Positions 17,688-27,906 of a stretch of DNA of 64,000 nt are shown in pieces. Below the pieces are notes generated by a model, which did not search any database, was not told the origin of the DNA, and saw only the letters and a program-made list of their open reading frames with translations. A program made the translations under genes and the position numbers. Position 1 is the first letter of the stretch; every line of letters begins with the position of its first letter. This DNA is from Oceanirhabdus sp942490885 (GTDB lineage: Bacteria; Bacillota; Clostridia; Clostridiales; Clostridiaceae): assembly GCA_942490885.1 (NCBI GenBank), contig CALNYT010000002.1, positions 2,046,001-2,110,000 on the forward strand, written 5' to 3'.

Positions 17688-17983
17688 ATATAATTCTCTA
17701 AAATTCTTTTTGGAACGAAGCCGGTTTTTACCTCTACAAATTGACCGTTTTTGAAGAAAGCGACGGTTGGTAAACTGGTAATATTAAAATATTTTGCAAT
17801 CATAGGATTTGCATCTACATTTATTTTTATGAAATTTACATCAGTATTTTCATCAGATAACTGATGAATAACAGGGGATAGCATTTTACAAGGGCCACAC
17901 CAAGGAGCATAAAAATCTAGTACTAAAAGTGTATTACTAGATAGAATTTGGGTGATGTTTGTAGAATCTCCTTCTATTAACAT
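17672..17983 (-). CDS. trxA: Thioredoxin
   Basis: 103-residue thioredoxin with active-site WCGPC near residues 28-32, the cis-proline ITSLPTVAFF segment and the usual FKNGQ turn. Cytoplasmic dithiol-disulfide reductant. GGAGGTTTTATAA precedes the ATG. Single gene, transcribed toward repeat copy B. No thioredoxin reductase is adjacent. Confidence 0.95.
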   Translation of the reverse strand: MLIEGDSTNITQILSSNTLLVLDFYAPWCGPCKMLSPVIHQLSDENTDVNFIKINVDANPMIAKYFNITSLPTVAFFKNGQFVEVKTGFVPKRILENYIKNYR

Positions 17984-18211
17984 TTATAAAACCTCCATAT
18001 GTTTTAATTTGAATTATATTATTGTAAATATAGATTTGTTTTTAATCTAAACTCATTTATTTTACTTTTAAAATATTGGATTTAAAAATATTGTGATACC
18101 CTATATGGGTATATTATGTGCTGTGAGGTAAATATGTTACACTATTTTTTATTAATTTAGAAATGTTGGTTATACTAAAAAATATAAGTATTTTGTGAAG
18201 GGGAGGATAAT

Positions 18212-18826
18212 TTGGATGAGTTAATGGAAATAGAAAATATCTTATTAAATAGTGAAAAACCATCGGATGAACTTAGAGAGTTATTTTCAAAAGTGAAAAA
18301 ATATAAAGAATATCCATTTGATATGCTGTATAAGCTCAAAGATGTGCCACAAAGTAAGATGCATCACCCTGAAGGGGATGTGTGGGTGCATACTTTAATG
18401 GTTGTTGATGAAGCTTCAAAAATGAAAGAGAAAAGTAAGAATAAAAGAGTTTTTATGTGGGCAGCGCTTATGCATGATGTAGGTAAATTTGAGACAACTA
18501 GAGAAAGAAAAGGTAAAATAACTGCATACGATCATGATAAAGTAAGTGCTAGAAAAACAGTAGAATTTTTTAGATTTTTTAATGAAGATGAAGACTTTAT
18601 TAAAGATGTTGTAGCGTTGGTAAGATGGCATATGCAACCTCTGTTTGTGGTGAAAAATCTTCCTTTTGCAGATATTGAAAATATGTTAAAAGAAGTAAAT
18701 GTTGAAGAACTAAGTCTGTTATGTCTATCGGATAGAATAGGAAGAGGGGATTTGGATCCAAAACGTATACAAGAGGAAAAAGAGAATATGAAAATATTCG
18801 AAAGAAAAGTATTAGAGAAGAAATGA
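18212..18826 (+). CDS. HD-domain protein (CCA-adding-enzyme HD-like)
   Basis: 204-residue metal-dependent phosphohydrolase-type HD domain. His in VWVHTLMVV, the HD pair in LMHDVGKFETT, a further His in ITAYDHD, and an Asp in SDRIGRGDLDP. The sequence resembles the HD region of tRNA nucleotidyltransferases without the nucleotidyltransferase domain. The substrate is unknown. TTG 18212 is supported by GAAGGGGAGGATAAT. Monocistronic, closed by a terminator. Confidence 0.82.
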   Translation: MDELMEIENILLNSEKPSDELRELFSKVKKYKEYPFDMLYKLKDVPQSKMHHPEGDVWVHTLMVVDEASKMKEKSKNKRVFMWAALMHDVGKFETTRERKGKITAYDHDKVSARKTVEFFRFFNEDEDFIKDVVALVRWHMQPLFVVKNLPFADIENMLKEVNVEELSLLCLSDRIGRGDLDPKRIQEEKENMKIFERKVLEKK

Positions 18827-18827
18827 T

Positions 18828-18856
18828 AAAAAGCGAGTCTAAGGACTCGCTTTAAT
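18828..18856 (+). terminator. Terminator after the HD-domain gene
   Basis: AAAGCGAGTC-TAAG-GACTCGCTTT perfect stem just after the stop, then AATTAAT. Confidence 0.85.
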
Positions 18857-18976
18857 TAATGAATAATTTGTAAAAAGATTATGGAATTTGAAATAAATTC
18901 AGAAAAAAAGGAGGAATTTTAATTAGGGTATAGAAATATTATAAGTTATGTAAAAATAATTAAAATGGGAGGGACT

Positions 18977-20728
18977 ATGAGGACATTTAAACAATTAAAA
19001 GGATTTATTAAGAAGAATATATTTAGCTATGTATTTGGAATAATCATTCTGATTGCAATTGATGTACTTCAATTAGTTATGCCAAAGGTACTAGGGGAGT
19101 TAACAGATGCTGCAACAAGTAAAACATTAACATCAGCATTGTTATTAAAGTATATAGGCATAATATTAGGAGTTGCTTTAGCTATAGCATTTGGAAGATT
19201 CGGGTGGAGAATACTCATTACTGGAACATCAAGAAAAATGGAATATTGGTTGAGAAATAAATTTTTTGGACACTTAGAAAAATTGTCTAAAAACTACTTT
19301 AACAATAATAAAACAGGAGATCTTATGGCACATGCAACAAATGATATTCAAGCTGTGAGAATGGCATTTGGACCTGGTGTTGTAATGATGGTTGACTCGA
19401 TTGTATTGACTATATTAGTAGTCATAAGAATGGCACAAGATATAAATATTAAACTAACAGTCTTGGCTTTAATTCCATTACCAATTATTGCTGTAATGGT
19501 AGGTTTAATGGGAAAAGAAATATCGAAACGATATAAAGGTTCTCAAGAAGCTTTTGGAAATTTAAGTGATAAAATTCAAGAGAATATATCAGGCATAAGA
19601 GTAATAAAATCATTTGTACAATTCAAATCACAATATAAGATATTTAAAGAAGCTAATGATAAGTATTTTGATAAATATATGCATTCAGCAAAATTATTCA
19701 TTGCAATTTTCCCCCTGGTAATGCTGCTTTCATCAGTTAGTTTTATTATTGCTCTAGGATATGGAGGAAGCCTTGTTATTGAAGGAACACTGACTATGGG
19801 TGAATTAACTAGCTTTTTAGTTTATTTAGGGTTACTTGTATGGCCCATGATGGCTATAGGTATGGTTATAAATCATATTCAAAGAGGGTCTGCTTCTATG
19901 GAAAGGCTGAATGAAATATTAAATACTAAGCCAGAAATAGTAGACGTGGATGTAGAAGAAACAATTCAAGATATTGAAGGAGAAATAGAAATTAAAGGAC
20001 TAACCTTTAATTATGGGAATACGCATAAACCAGCTTTAGAGAATATAAGTGTTAGTATTAAAAAGGGTGAGACATTGGCAATAATAGGTAGAACAGGTAG
20101 CGGAAAAACTACATTAATTAATCTATTATTAAGAAATTACAATGTAGAAGATGGTCAAATAATTATTGATGGAAAAGATATAAATAGAATTCCCCTCAAA
20201 ATACTAAGAGAGAATATTGGGTATGTGCCACAGGAAAATTTCTTGTTCTCAAAAACAATTAGTGATAATATTGCGCTATACAATAATGATGAAACATTTG
20301 AGAATATTGAAAAAGCTGCTGAAATTGCTGAGATAAAAAATGAAATATTAGGATTGCCTGAAAAGTATGAAACAATCCTTGGGGAGAGAGGCGTGAATCT
20401 TTCAGGAGGGCAAAAACAGAGAACTTCTATTGCTAGGGCAATAGTTAAAAATCCTAAAATTTTAATATTGGACGATTGCCTTTCAGCTGTAGATACTCAT
20501 ACTGAAGAGAAAATACTTAGTGGATTGAAAGGTATAATGAATGATAGAACTTCAATAATTATTTCTCATAGAATATCTACTATAAAAGATTCAGATAAAA
20601 TAATTGTCTTAGATGAAGGAAGAATTATTCAGTATGGTTCACACGAAGAATTACTAAAAACAAGAGGGTTATATAGAGAAATATTTGATAAACAACAATT
20701 AGAAGAGAATCTTAAGAATGAAGAATAG
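18977..20728 (+). CDS. ABC exporter half-transporter, degenerate nucleotide site (YheI/BmrC-like)
   Basis: 583 residues: six-helix exporter domain (about 10-300), then an ATPase domain with Walker A GRTGSGKT and signature LSGGQKQR. Walker B is ILILDDCLSAVDT, with Asp in place of the catalytic Glu. That is the degenerate-site pattern of heterodimeric exporters such as BmrCD. ATG 18977 is preferred over ATG 18965 because GGGAGGG lies between them. The partner gene follows after 11 bases. Substrate (drug, lipid or peptide) unknown. Confidence 0.93.
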   Translation: MRTFKQLKGFIKKNIFSYVFGIIILIAIDVLQLVMPKVLGELTDAATSKTLTSALLLKYIGIILGVALAIAFGRFGWRILITGTSRKMEYWLRNKFFGHLEKLSKNYFNNNKTGDLMAHATNDIQAVRMAFGPGVVMMVDSIVLTILVVIRMAQDINIKLTVLALIPLPIIAVMVGLMGKEISKRYKGSQEAFGNLSDKIQENISGIRVIKSFVQFKSQYKIFKEANDKYFDKYMHSAKLFIAIFPLVMLLSSVSFIIALGYGGSLVIEGTLTMGELTSFLVYLGLLVWPMMAIGMVINHIQRGSASMERLNEILNTKPEIVDVDVEETIQDIEGEIEIKGLTFNYGNTHKPALENISVSIKKGETLAIIGRTGSGKTTLINLLLRNYNVEDGQIIIDGKDINRIPLKILRENIGYVPQENFLFSKTISDNIALYNNDETFENIEKAAEIAEIKNEILGLPEKYETILGERGVNLSGGQKQRTSIARAIVKNPKILILDDCLSAVDTHTEEKILSGLKGIMNDRTSIIISHRISTIKDSDKIIVLDEGRIIQYGSHEELLKTRGLYREIFDKQQLEENLKNEE

Positions 20729-20739
20729 GGGGGGATATA

Positions 20740-22815
20740 ATGCAGAATAGTTCCAATGAAAATCTAGATCAATTTAATAAAAAAGTGGATATTAAACTTA
20801 TAAAGCGCTTAATGAAATATGCTAGAAAATATTATGTATTGTTAGGTATATGTATTGTCCTCATTTTGCTATCAACGATAGTAGATTTAACAAGACCATA
20901 TCTTATGAAAGTGGCTATTGATGATTATATAAATGGACAAGCGAAGGTAATGGTTATTAGTGATGATAATATTGGAGAAAAAGGAGTATATTTTAAGGAA
21001 AAATATTATATAAGGAAGGATTCTATTGAACAATATGAAGTAGAAGGCCTGGAAGAGGGACAGCTATTAAATTATCAAGGCAGTCACTATTTAATTGACG
21101 GTATCATAAATAGTGATGATAAAGTAGGGGAAATAGAAAAGATTAATGAAAAAAGTGTAACTATTACATTTGAGAATGATAAGACAGTTAATGGAATGAT
21201 TTTGTCTCAAGAGGAATATAAGGAATTCAGAAAGGGAGATGTAAAAGGACTAAGGTTTATTACAATCATATTTGCTTTACTCTTATTCGGGGGATTCTTA
21301 TTCACGTATCTCCAAGCATATATGCTGAATTATGTTGGACAAAAGGTAGTCTACAAAATAAGAAAAGATTTATTTAAACATGTGCAAAAGTTATCATTAA
21401 GTTTTTTTGATAAAACACCTGTAGGAAAAATTGTTACAAGGCTTACTAATGATATGTTTAATATAAATGAGATGTTTACTAGTGTTATAATAAGCTTTTT
21501 GAAAGATTTTGCAATTATTGTGGGAACGATAGTTTTCATGATGTTAATAAACTTTAAACTGGCACTAATCAGTTTAAGTACATTACCAATTATTATACTT
21601 ATTTCAATATTGTTCAGAAGAAAAGCTAGAAATGCACATAGAGATGTTAAGAAAAAATTAAGTATTATTAACTCAACTCTTAACGAGAATATAAATGGTA
21701 TGGGAATTATTCAAAGTTTTCAACTACAAGATAGCTTTTATAATGAATTTGATAAAGTAAATACAGATCATAAAAAGGCAAATTTGAGAGAATTATTTGT
21801 TTTTGCAGTTTTTAGGCCATCTATAGATTTTCTATTTTCTTTAACTTTAGCTATACTTATATGGTTTGGCGGTAGAGGCTTAATTGACGGGGTAATTGAA
21901 TTTGGTGTTTTATTTGCATTTATAGAATATATACAGCAATTGTTTAGACCAATATTTGATTTAAGTGAAAAATTCAATATTCTACAGTCTGCAATGGCTT
22001 CTAGTGAGAGGGTATTTGCATTGTTAGATACTGAAGTAGATATTAAAGATTCTCCAGATAGTAAAGTTATTCAAGAAATAAAAGGGGAGATAGAATTTAA
22101 AAATGTATGGTTTAAATATGATAAAGACTGGGTATTAAGAGATGTTTCTTTCAAAATTAATAAAGGTGATTCTGTTGCATTTGTTGGTGCTACTGGTTCA
22201 GGAAAAAGTACAATTATTAATCTTATTAGTAGGATGTATGATATCCAAGAAGGAGAAATACTAATTGATGGCGTTAATATCAAAAATCTTGATAAGAATT
22301 CTTTACGGGAAAGAATAAGTACAGTTCTTCAAGATGTTTTTATGTTCTCAGGGGATATTAAAGAAAATATAAGATTACATGATGAAACAATATCAATAGA
22401 GGAAGTAAAAGAGGCAGCTGAATATGTTAATGCTGATGTGTTTATAAAGAAACTTAATGAAGGGTATGATGAAGAAGTTGTTGAAAGAGGGGCAACATTA
22501 TCAACTGGACAAAGACAACTTATTTCTTTTGCTAGAGCCCTAGCATTTAAACCAGATGTGTTAGTGCTTGATGAAGCTACTTCTAATATTGATACTGAAA
22601 CAGAGGTTCTTATACAAGATGCAATAAATAAGATAATCGAAGATAAGACTACTATTGTTGTTGCTCATAGATTGTCTACTATAAAGCATTGTAATAAAAT
22701 AATTGTTCTTCATAAAGGGAAGATAAGAGAAATGGGAAGACATGAGGAACTAATTGAACAGGGTGGTATATATCACAAACTATACTCTCTCCAATATAAG
22801 GAAAGTGAAATTTAA
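20740..22815 (+). CDS. ABC exporter half-transporter with extracellular insert (YheH/BmrD-like)
   Basis: 691 residues. After the first helix (about 33-52) there is a hydrophilic insert of about 110 residues (roughly 65-175), as in BmrD/YheH. The remaining membrane helices and an ATPase with Walker A GATGSGKS, signature LSTGQRQL and Walker B VLVLDEATSNID follow, the last with the intact catalytic Glu missing from its partner. The two form one active and one degenerate ATP site. GGGGGGGAT precedes the ATG. Same operon as the preceding gene. Confidence 0.94.
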   Translation: MQNSSNENLDQFNKKVDIKLIKRLMKYARKYYVLLGICIVLILLSTIVDLTRPYLMKVAIDDYINGQAKVMVISDDNIGEKGVYFKEKYYIRKDSIEQYEVEGLEEGQLLNYQGSHYLIDGIINSDDKVGEIEKINEKSVTITFENDKTVNGMILSQEEYKEFRKGDVKGLRFITIIFALLLFGGFLFTYLQAYMLNYVGQKVVYKIRKDLFKHVQKLSLSFFDKTPVGKIVTRLTNDMFNINEMFTSVIISFLKDFAIIVGTIVFMMLINFKLALISLSTLPIIILISILFRRKARNAHRDVKKKLSIINSTLNENINGMGIIQSFQLQDSFYNEFDKVNTDHKKANLRELFVFAVFRPSIDFLFSLTLAILIWFGGRGLIDGVIEFGVLFAFIEYIQQLFRPIFDLSEKFNILQSAMASSERVFALLDTEVDIKDSPDSKVIQEIKGEIEFKNVWFKYDKDWVLRDVSFKINKGDSVAFVGATGSGKSTIINLISRMYDIQEGEILIDGVNIKNLDKNSLRERISTVLQDVFMFSGDIKENIRLHDETISIEEVKEAAEYVNADVFIKKLNEGYDEEVVERGATLSTGQRQLISFARALAFKPDVLVLDEATSNIDTETEVLIQDAINKIIEDKTTIVVAHRLSTIKHCNKIIVLHKGKIREMGRHEELIEQGGIYHKLYSLQYKESEI

Positions 22816-22935
22816 AGATAACCTAGAAATAAAAAAAAATTAATTTCCAATAAAATCCTTCTATTTCTCGTGTAATTGTATTAAACTAATACTATACGTG
22901 TCATAGAGGGATTTATTTCTTTTAGGGAGGGTAAT

Positions 22936-23745
22936 ATGGTAATAAAATTAGTGACTTTAATAAAAAAAAGCTTAGATGATGGTATCCTTGATATTGCTGC
23001 ACAACTTTCATATTATCTTATACTTGCTTTTTTTCCTTTTATGCTATTTATATTAGTACTAATGAGTAATAGTAACATTAGTGTTGATAGTATACTAAAT
23101 ATATTAAAGAGTATGATACCAGAAGATACATATGCATTAATAAGTAGTACAGTGATAGAGACTTTTTCTAAGTCAAACTGGGATATAATGTCGGTTGGTA
23201 TAATAATCACAGTGTATTCAGCTTCTAGGGGTGTTAGAAGCTTGATGAAAGGGCTAAACAAAGCTTATAATATAAAGGAAAATAGAAATATCATTAAGAG
23301 ATTTATAATATCAGTAGTATTCATGTTGGCGTTAGGATTTATGATTATGTTTTCTCTAGGTTTGATTGTACTAGGTGAGTATGTGGGGAAGGCAATTATA
23401 ACTTGGGCAAAACTAAATAGAGATTATCAAATATTATGGAATGCTTATAGAATAATTTTTGCTATTGGTGTTATTTTCTTAGTGTTTTTAGTTATTTACT
23501 TTATACTTCCTGCTCAGAAAATACACGTTCTGCAGGTTGCACCAGGGGCTTTGATAGCAACATTAGGTTGGATATTAGCATCATTAGGTTTTTCCTACTA
23601 CGTTAATAATATAGCTAATTTTGCTGTTATTTATGGGGGATTAGGTGCCGTTGTAATCTTTATGTTATGGATATATCTTACTTCATTGGTTATATTGATT
23701 GGAGGAGAAGTTAACAGCGCACTTATAAAAAGAGAAGAGTATTAA
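22936..23745 (+). CDS. YihY/BrkB family membrane protein
   Basis: 269 residues, about six membrane helices. Family features are the N-terminal LDIAAQLSYYLILAFFPFML segment, SASRGVRSLMKGLNKAY, and the C-terminal YYVNNIANFAVIYGGLGA and MLWIYLTSLVILIGGEVN segments. YihY proteins were once annotated ribonuclease BN; function is not established. GGGAGGGTAAT precedes the ATG. Followed by AI-2E and CvpA family genes in the same direction. Confidence 0.9.
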   Translation: MVIKLVTLIKKSLDDGILDIAAQLSYYLILAFFPFMLFILVLMSNSNISVDSILNILKSMIPEDTYALISSTVIETFSKSNWDIMSVGIIITVYSASRGVRSLMKGLNKAYNIKENRNIIKRFIISVVFMLALGFMIMFSLGLIVLGEYVGKAIITWAKLNRDYQILWNAYRIIFAIGVIFLVFLVIYFILPAQKIHVLQVAPGALIATLGWILASLGFSYYVNNIANFAVIYGGLGAVVIFMLWIYLTSLVILIGGEVNSALIKREEY

Positions 23746-23789
23746 TAAAATTGAAGAATATATAATACATAAGAGAAAGGAATGTTTTT

Positions 23790-24872
23790 ATGTTAGAAAA
23801 TAAGTTTTTTAGAATTTCATTGAAGATAATCTCAGTACTAATAATTATATTATTGCTGATGAGAGTATCCCCAATATTATTGCCACTGTACAATGTTGTG
23901 AACCTATTTCTTATTCCGTTGATATTTGCAGTATTTCTATACTATGTTCTTAGACCTGTTGTGAATTTAGTAGAGAAATGGACAAAGAAAAGAGGTCTTT
24001 CAGTAGGGATTACTTTTGTAGGGGTTATAATTATATTTGGAATATTGTTTGGTTATGGAGGAACGCAAATAGGGAAAGAATTAGTTAACCTATTTAACGA
24101 ACTTAGAAAGATAGTAGGAAATATTGCTTCAAACGAAATAAATGTATGGCCATTCGAAGAATTTATACCTTTACAGGATATTATTGATAAGATGGCTGAA
24201 TATTTTCAGGGTATACTAGGCACCTTAGCAAGTGAAGCAGCTTCAAGTGCTACTGGAGTATTTAGTGCTATTGGGAATATAGGAACAAAAATATTCTTAA
24301 CATTATTTATGCTTGTTTTCTTCTTGAAGGATGGAACTTTAATTATGGATAAGATTGTGGGACTTGTACCTATAAAACATAGAGAAACAGTAGGAAGAAT
24401 AAGACATAAAGTTGATGAAACATTAGCAGTATATATAAGTGGACAGATAACTGTATCATTGATTCTTGGATTGTTAACTTTGATAGGGTATAGTATTATA
24501 AAATTACCCAATGCATTTGCTTTATCAATTATTAATTTAGTATTTAATCTTATACCATATGTTGGACCAATAATAGGATTTATTCCTGCACTAATTATGG
24601 CTATATCTGGTGGTTTCTCATTAATAGTTCTTGTTATAATAGTTGCAATAGTAGTGCAGCAGCTAGAGGGAAATTTTATATCTCCATGGATAATTGGTGA
24701 TAAACTGAAAATTCATCCTCTAACAGTTGTGATTGTTATTACTGCAGCCATATCACAATTAGGTATAATAGGTGCTTTTGCTGCTATTCCTGTTTATGCA
24801 ATAATAAGGGTTATTGTGAAGGAAATGAAGAGTAAGAAAAAAGACAGGATTATTGATATAAAACAAAAGTGA
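23790..24872 (+). CDS. AI-2E family transporter-like membrane protein
   Basis: 360 residues with eight predicted membrane helices and a hydrophilic loop at about 100-150. Family hallmarks: LLNRxL-equivalent FLYYVLRPVV, KDGTLIMDKI, and the C-terminal LIPYVGPIIGFIPALIMAI plus EGNFISPWIIGDKLKIHPL signature (PF01594). The family includes sodium/proton exchangers and a proposed autoinducer-2 exporter; the substrate here is unknown. Confidence 0.9.
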   Translation: MLENKFFRISLKIISVLIIILLLMRVSPILLPLYNVVNLFLIPLIFAVFLYYVLRPVVNLVEKWTKKRGLSVGITFVGVIIIFGILFGYGGTQIGKELVNLFNELRKIVGNIASNEINVWPFEEFIPLQDIIDKMAEYFQGILGTLASEAASSATGVFSAIGNIGTKIFLTLFMLVFFLKDGTLIMDKIVGLVPIKHRETVGRIRHKVDETLAVYISGQITVSLILGLLTLIGYSIIKLPNAFALSIINLVFNLIPYVGPIIGFIPALIMAISGGFSLIVLVIIVAIVVQQLEGNFISPWIIGDKLKIHPLTVVIVITAAISQLGIIGAFAAIPVYAIIRVIVKEMKSKKKDRIIDIKQK

Positions 24873-24908
24873 CCAAAAAATTAGATTATATGTTATGGAG
24901 ATGAAAAA

Positions 24909-25580
24909 ATGAATATAGTAGATATTGTTCTTATTCTAGTTATTATTGTGGCAATTACAATAGGATATTGCAGAGGATTACTTGCATCAATTGTTAAGAT
25001 TATTGCTTTTATAGGCGCTATTGTGTCATCTAGAGTTTTTCATGGAGAAGCAGTAGAAATTCTGAAAAATGTTAAAGTAGTTAAAGAGTTTGTGGATACA
25101 GGAGTTAATATGATTATAGATAAGTTTGGATTTGGTTGTATAACCAATTTATCTAGTGATGCATTAAATAAATTAGATACTCTTCCTGTAAATGGAGGAG
25201 AAATCGGTTGGATACAAAGTTCTATAAATACTTTAAAAACATTTATTGGTGATAGTTGGTTGACAACTTCAGCTAGTGTAGGTGATGCTTTAGGGGAGTT
25301 GTTATATAGTATAATCGCTTATATAGTTCTTTTGTTTGGAACCTTTATTGTAATACTTATAGTAGGAAATATCATAGTTAAAATTATTCATGCTAGTACA
25401 TTACTCAAAGGAACAGACATGCTTCTTGGAGCGGCGTTTACAGGTGGATTAGCGACAATATTACTGTTTATTACTGTTAAGATAGCATTGCCTTTTATTA
25501 TGGTAATGCAGAACGACGGACTTAATAAAGCGCTTAATGAGAGTAAAGTCGTTGAATTCATAATGAACTTTCTTAGTTAA
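24909..25580 (+). CDS. CvpA family membrane protein
   Basis: 223 residues, four membrane helices, with the CvpA-type N-terminus (MNIVDIVLILVIIVAITIGYCRGLLAS, quoted in parts: first helix with GYCRGLL turn) and a long soluble stretch at 50-130. In enterobacteria the family is needed for colicin V production; the role in Clostridia is unknown. Last of three membrane-protein genes, 36 bases after the AI-2E gene, with a terminator behind. Confidence 0.8.
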   Translation: MNIVDIVLILVIIVAITIGYCRGLLASIVKIIAFIGAIVSSRVFHGEAVEILKNVKVVKEFVDTGVNMIIDKFGFGCITNLSSDALNKLDTLPVNGGEIGWIQSSINTLKTFIGDSWLTTSASVGDALGELLYSIIAYIVLLFGTFIVILIVGNIIVKIIHASTLLKGTDMLLGAAFTGGLATILLFITVKIALPFIMVMQNDGLNKALNESKVVEFIMNFLS

Positions 25581-25589
25581 AAAACTTAT

Positions 25590-25614
25590 AAAAAGCACGC
25601 GAATGCGTGCTTTT
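25590..25614. terminator. Bidirectional terminator between cvpA-like and mgsA
   Basis: AAAAGCACGC-GAAT-GCGTGCTTTT perfect stem with A and T tracts on both sides, between convergent genes. Confidence 0.92.
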
Positions 25615-25617
25615 GGT

Positions 25618-26079
25618 TTATATTTCTATTCTTCTATTATAATAAACTTCAAAAGTATTCATATTACGTTCGTATTCATTAGCCATAAATTGTGAAGTGA
25701 TGATAAAATCAGCAGTAGATTGGTTAGTAGCTACTGGGATGTTATATAGAGCGGCTATTCTAAGTAAAGCTTTAACATCAGGATCGTGAGGCTGAGATTC
25801 AAGTGGATCCCAAAAGAATAATAGGCAATCTATATCATTTTCAACAATTTTAGCACCAATTTGTTGGTCACCACCAAGAGGACCACTTTTAAGAGCGATA
25901 ATATCTAAATCAGTATTTTTCTGTATTATACTCCCTGTAGTACCTGTAGCATAAAATTTATGGTTCTTAAGTATTTCATTGTTTTTCTTAACCCATTCTA
26001 AAAGATCTTTCTTTTTATTATCATGTGCAACCAGAGCTATTTTTTTGCATTTCTCCATCATTACTGTATGTTTTTCCAT
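25618..26079 (-). CDS. mgsA: Methylglyoxal synthase
   Basis: Converts dihydroxyacetone phosphate to methylglyoxal. 153 residues with the family's ALVAHDNKK start, FYATGTTG phosphate loop, LKSGPLGGDQQIGA and FFWDPLESQPHDPDVKAL blocks, carrying the catalytic Asp. Also PVATNQSTADFI. The start at 26079 has AAGGGGGACATT upstream. Monocistronic. Confidence 0.97.
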   Translation of the reverse strand: MEKHTVMMEKCKKIALVAHDNKKKDLLEWVKKNNEILKNHKFYATGTTGSIIQKNTDLDIIALKSGPLGGDQQIGAKIVENDIDCLLFFWDPLESQPHDPDVKALLRIAALYNIPVATNQSTADFIITSQFMANEYERNMNTFEVYYNRRIEI

Positions 26080-26266
26080 AATGTCCCCCTTTTATCTTAT
26101 GTTCTATAAAATATCATAGAAACTAAAATATTATGTATGTATTATGTATAGTATATCACTTTTCTGCGTTAATTTATATGATGAGTTTTGTGAAAATTAG
26201 GTTAATAATAAAATATTATAATTGAATATTAGTTAAATAAATATTAAATGTAATACTAAAAATATA

Positions 26267-26303
26267 AAAGAGTATGAAAGAAATATCTCTCATACTCTTT
26301 TAT
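26267..26303. terminator. Terminator downstream of the symporter
   Basis: AAAAGAGTATGA / TCATACTCTTTT stem with loop of 13 bases, eight bases after the end of the - strand symporter gene. Confidence 0.85.
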
Positions 26304-26311
26304 ATTGTAGC

Positions 26312-27661
26312 TTATAATTTAATAATTCCAAAGTTAGTTAGGAATATTAAGATAATTATTATAGGTGAAACAAATTTTATTATAAATGACCATAAAGGTG
26401 CTATAGAAAACTTAAGTGAACCTTCGTTTTGAATTTCATGAACTGCATTCTTGGTATTCCATACCCAACCAACGAATATACAAAGTAATAAACCACCAAG
26501 AGGTAATAATATGTTACTAGAGAACATATCCATAAAATCAAAGAAATTATATCCTAAAATCTTAAAATCTGACCAGGCTCCATTTGATAGTGAAGATGGT
26601 ATTCCAAGAATGAAGATTATTATAGAAAGAACCACGGAAGAAACAATTCTATTCTTCTTAAATTCATCAACAACATATGATACACACACTTCTAGTAATG
26701 AAATTGATGACGTTAAAGCTGCAAACAATACAAGTAAGAAGAATATTATTGCAAATATATTCCCAAATGCCATTTTAGAAAAAATTGCTGGGATGGTTAT
26801 AAACATTAGTCCAGGTCCTGCTCCGGGTTCGAAACCAAATGAGAAAACCGCTGGTAGAATAACTAAACCAGCTAATAGTGCAACAAAAGTATCTAATACT
26901 AAAATCATTGTACCACTAAATGGGATATTTGTACCTTTTGGGAGATAGCTTCCGTATGTAATCATACATCCCATTCCTAGACTCAATGAGAAAAACACTT
27001 GTCCCATGGCGTCAACGATAACTTTTGGTGTAAAAGCTTTACCAAAATCAGGTTTAAATAAAAATTTAACACCTTCCGCAGCTCCGGGAAGAGTTACTGA
27101 TCTTATCATTAGAATAAACATCATAACAAATAAAGCAGGCATCATAATTTTACTAGCTTTTTCAATACCACTACTTACACCACCAAGTACAATAACTAGT
27201 GTTAATACCATAAATAATCCTTGATAGAAAAGTGGACTTCCAGCTGAAGAAATAAAACTTCCAAAATGGCCACCATAATCGATAGCGTTTATTTTGAATA
27301 AGCTTCCGTTTACAGAATCAAAAAGATATTTAATAACCCAACCGCCTATTACAGCATAGAAAGATAAAATTATAAATCCAGCCAAAATTCCTATAGCTCC
27401 TGCAAATCCCCAATTCTTGTTAATAGCTCGGTATGCTCCTAAAGCATTAAGTTGAGTTTTTCTTCCGATTGCTATTTCTGCAATCATAAGTGAGAATCCA
27501 ACTAAAAATAATACAGCTATGTAAACAATAACAAAAGCTCCACCACCATTTACTCCTGCTTTATAGGGGAATTTCCATAAGTTGCCTAGCCCTACAGCAG
27601 ATCCAGCTGCGGCTAAAATAAAACCTAATTTTGAACCCCATTGTCCTCTTTCATTAGTCAT
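26312..27661 (-). CDS. Neurotransmitter:sodium symporter family transporter
   Basis: 449 residues, 11-12 membrane helices. First helix carries the NSS sodium/substrate site (SKLGFILAAAGSAVGLGNLWKFPY, seen at 9-32 and quoted in family terms as GSAVGLGNLWKFP). Bacterial relatives such as LeuT, MhsT and Tyt1 import amino acids with sodium. Amino-acid uptake would suit a Stickland fermenter (inference). AAAGGAGCTG precedes the ATG. A weak CodY-like box (27778-27792, 12 of 15) lies upstream. Confidence 0.95.
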   Translation of the reverse strand: MTNERGQWGSKLGFILAAAGSAVGLGNLWKFPYKAGVNGGGAFVIVYIAVLFLVGFSLMIAEIAIGRKTQLNALGAYRAINKNWGFAGAIGILAGFIILSFYAVIGGWVIKYLFDSVNGSLFKINAIDYGGHFGSFISSAGSPLFYQGLFMVLTLVIVLGGVSSGIEKASKIMMPALFVMMFILMIRSVTLPGAAEGVKFLFKPDFGKAFTPKVIVDAMGQVFFSLSLGMGCMITYGSYLPKGTNIPFSGTMILVLDTFVALLAGLVILPAVFSFGFEPGAGPGLMFITIPAIFSKMAFGNIFAIIFFLLVLFAALTSSISLLEVCVSYVVDEFKKNRIVSSVVLSIIIFILGIPSSLSNGAWSDFKILGYNFFDFMDMFSSNILLPLGGLLLCIFVGWVWNTKNAVHEIQNEGSLKFSIAPLWSFIIKFVSPIIIILIFLTNFGIIKL

Positions 27662-27777
27662 AAAATCAGCTCCTTTTTTTAAGTTTATGCTTTAAAGTTA
27701 AAAAATATGTTATGTTTTAAAGTGTAAATATACTCGAAAATAATGTAATTTTGCTAAATAATAATTGTTTGCTAAAG

Positions 27778-27792
27778 AAAATTCTGAAAAAT
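27778..27792 (-). promoter_or_regulatory. Possible weak CodY box upstream of the symporter
   Basis: AAAATTCTGAAAAAT matches AATTTTCWGAAAATT at 12 of 15 positions, 117 bases before the symporter start. Such matches are expected by chance in AT-rich DNA, so this is tentative. Confidence 0.25.
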
Positions 27793-27866
27793 GAAATATT
27801 GAAATGATTATATCACAAAATACGAGTTAAATAAACAAAAAATATTAAAATTCAATTAAATAATGA

Positions 27867-27906
27867 ATAAAAAAATAACACTACTTGCATAATGTTATTT
27901 TTTTTA
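27867..27906. terminator. Hairpin with A/T tracts at the broken transposase end
   Basis: AAAAAAATAACA (27869-27880) pairs with TGTTATTTTTTT (27893-27904). It occupies the point where the transposase C-terminus is lost and may be the end of a separate element or a terminator. Confidence 0.6.

Noticed and set aside
26451..26948. 165-codon + strand frame within the symporter gene
   Set aside because: Antisense shadow of a well-supported membrane protein; no ribosome site.
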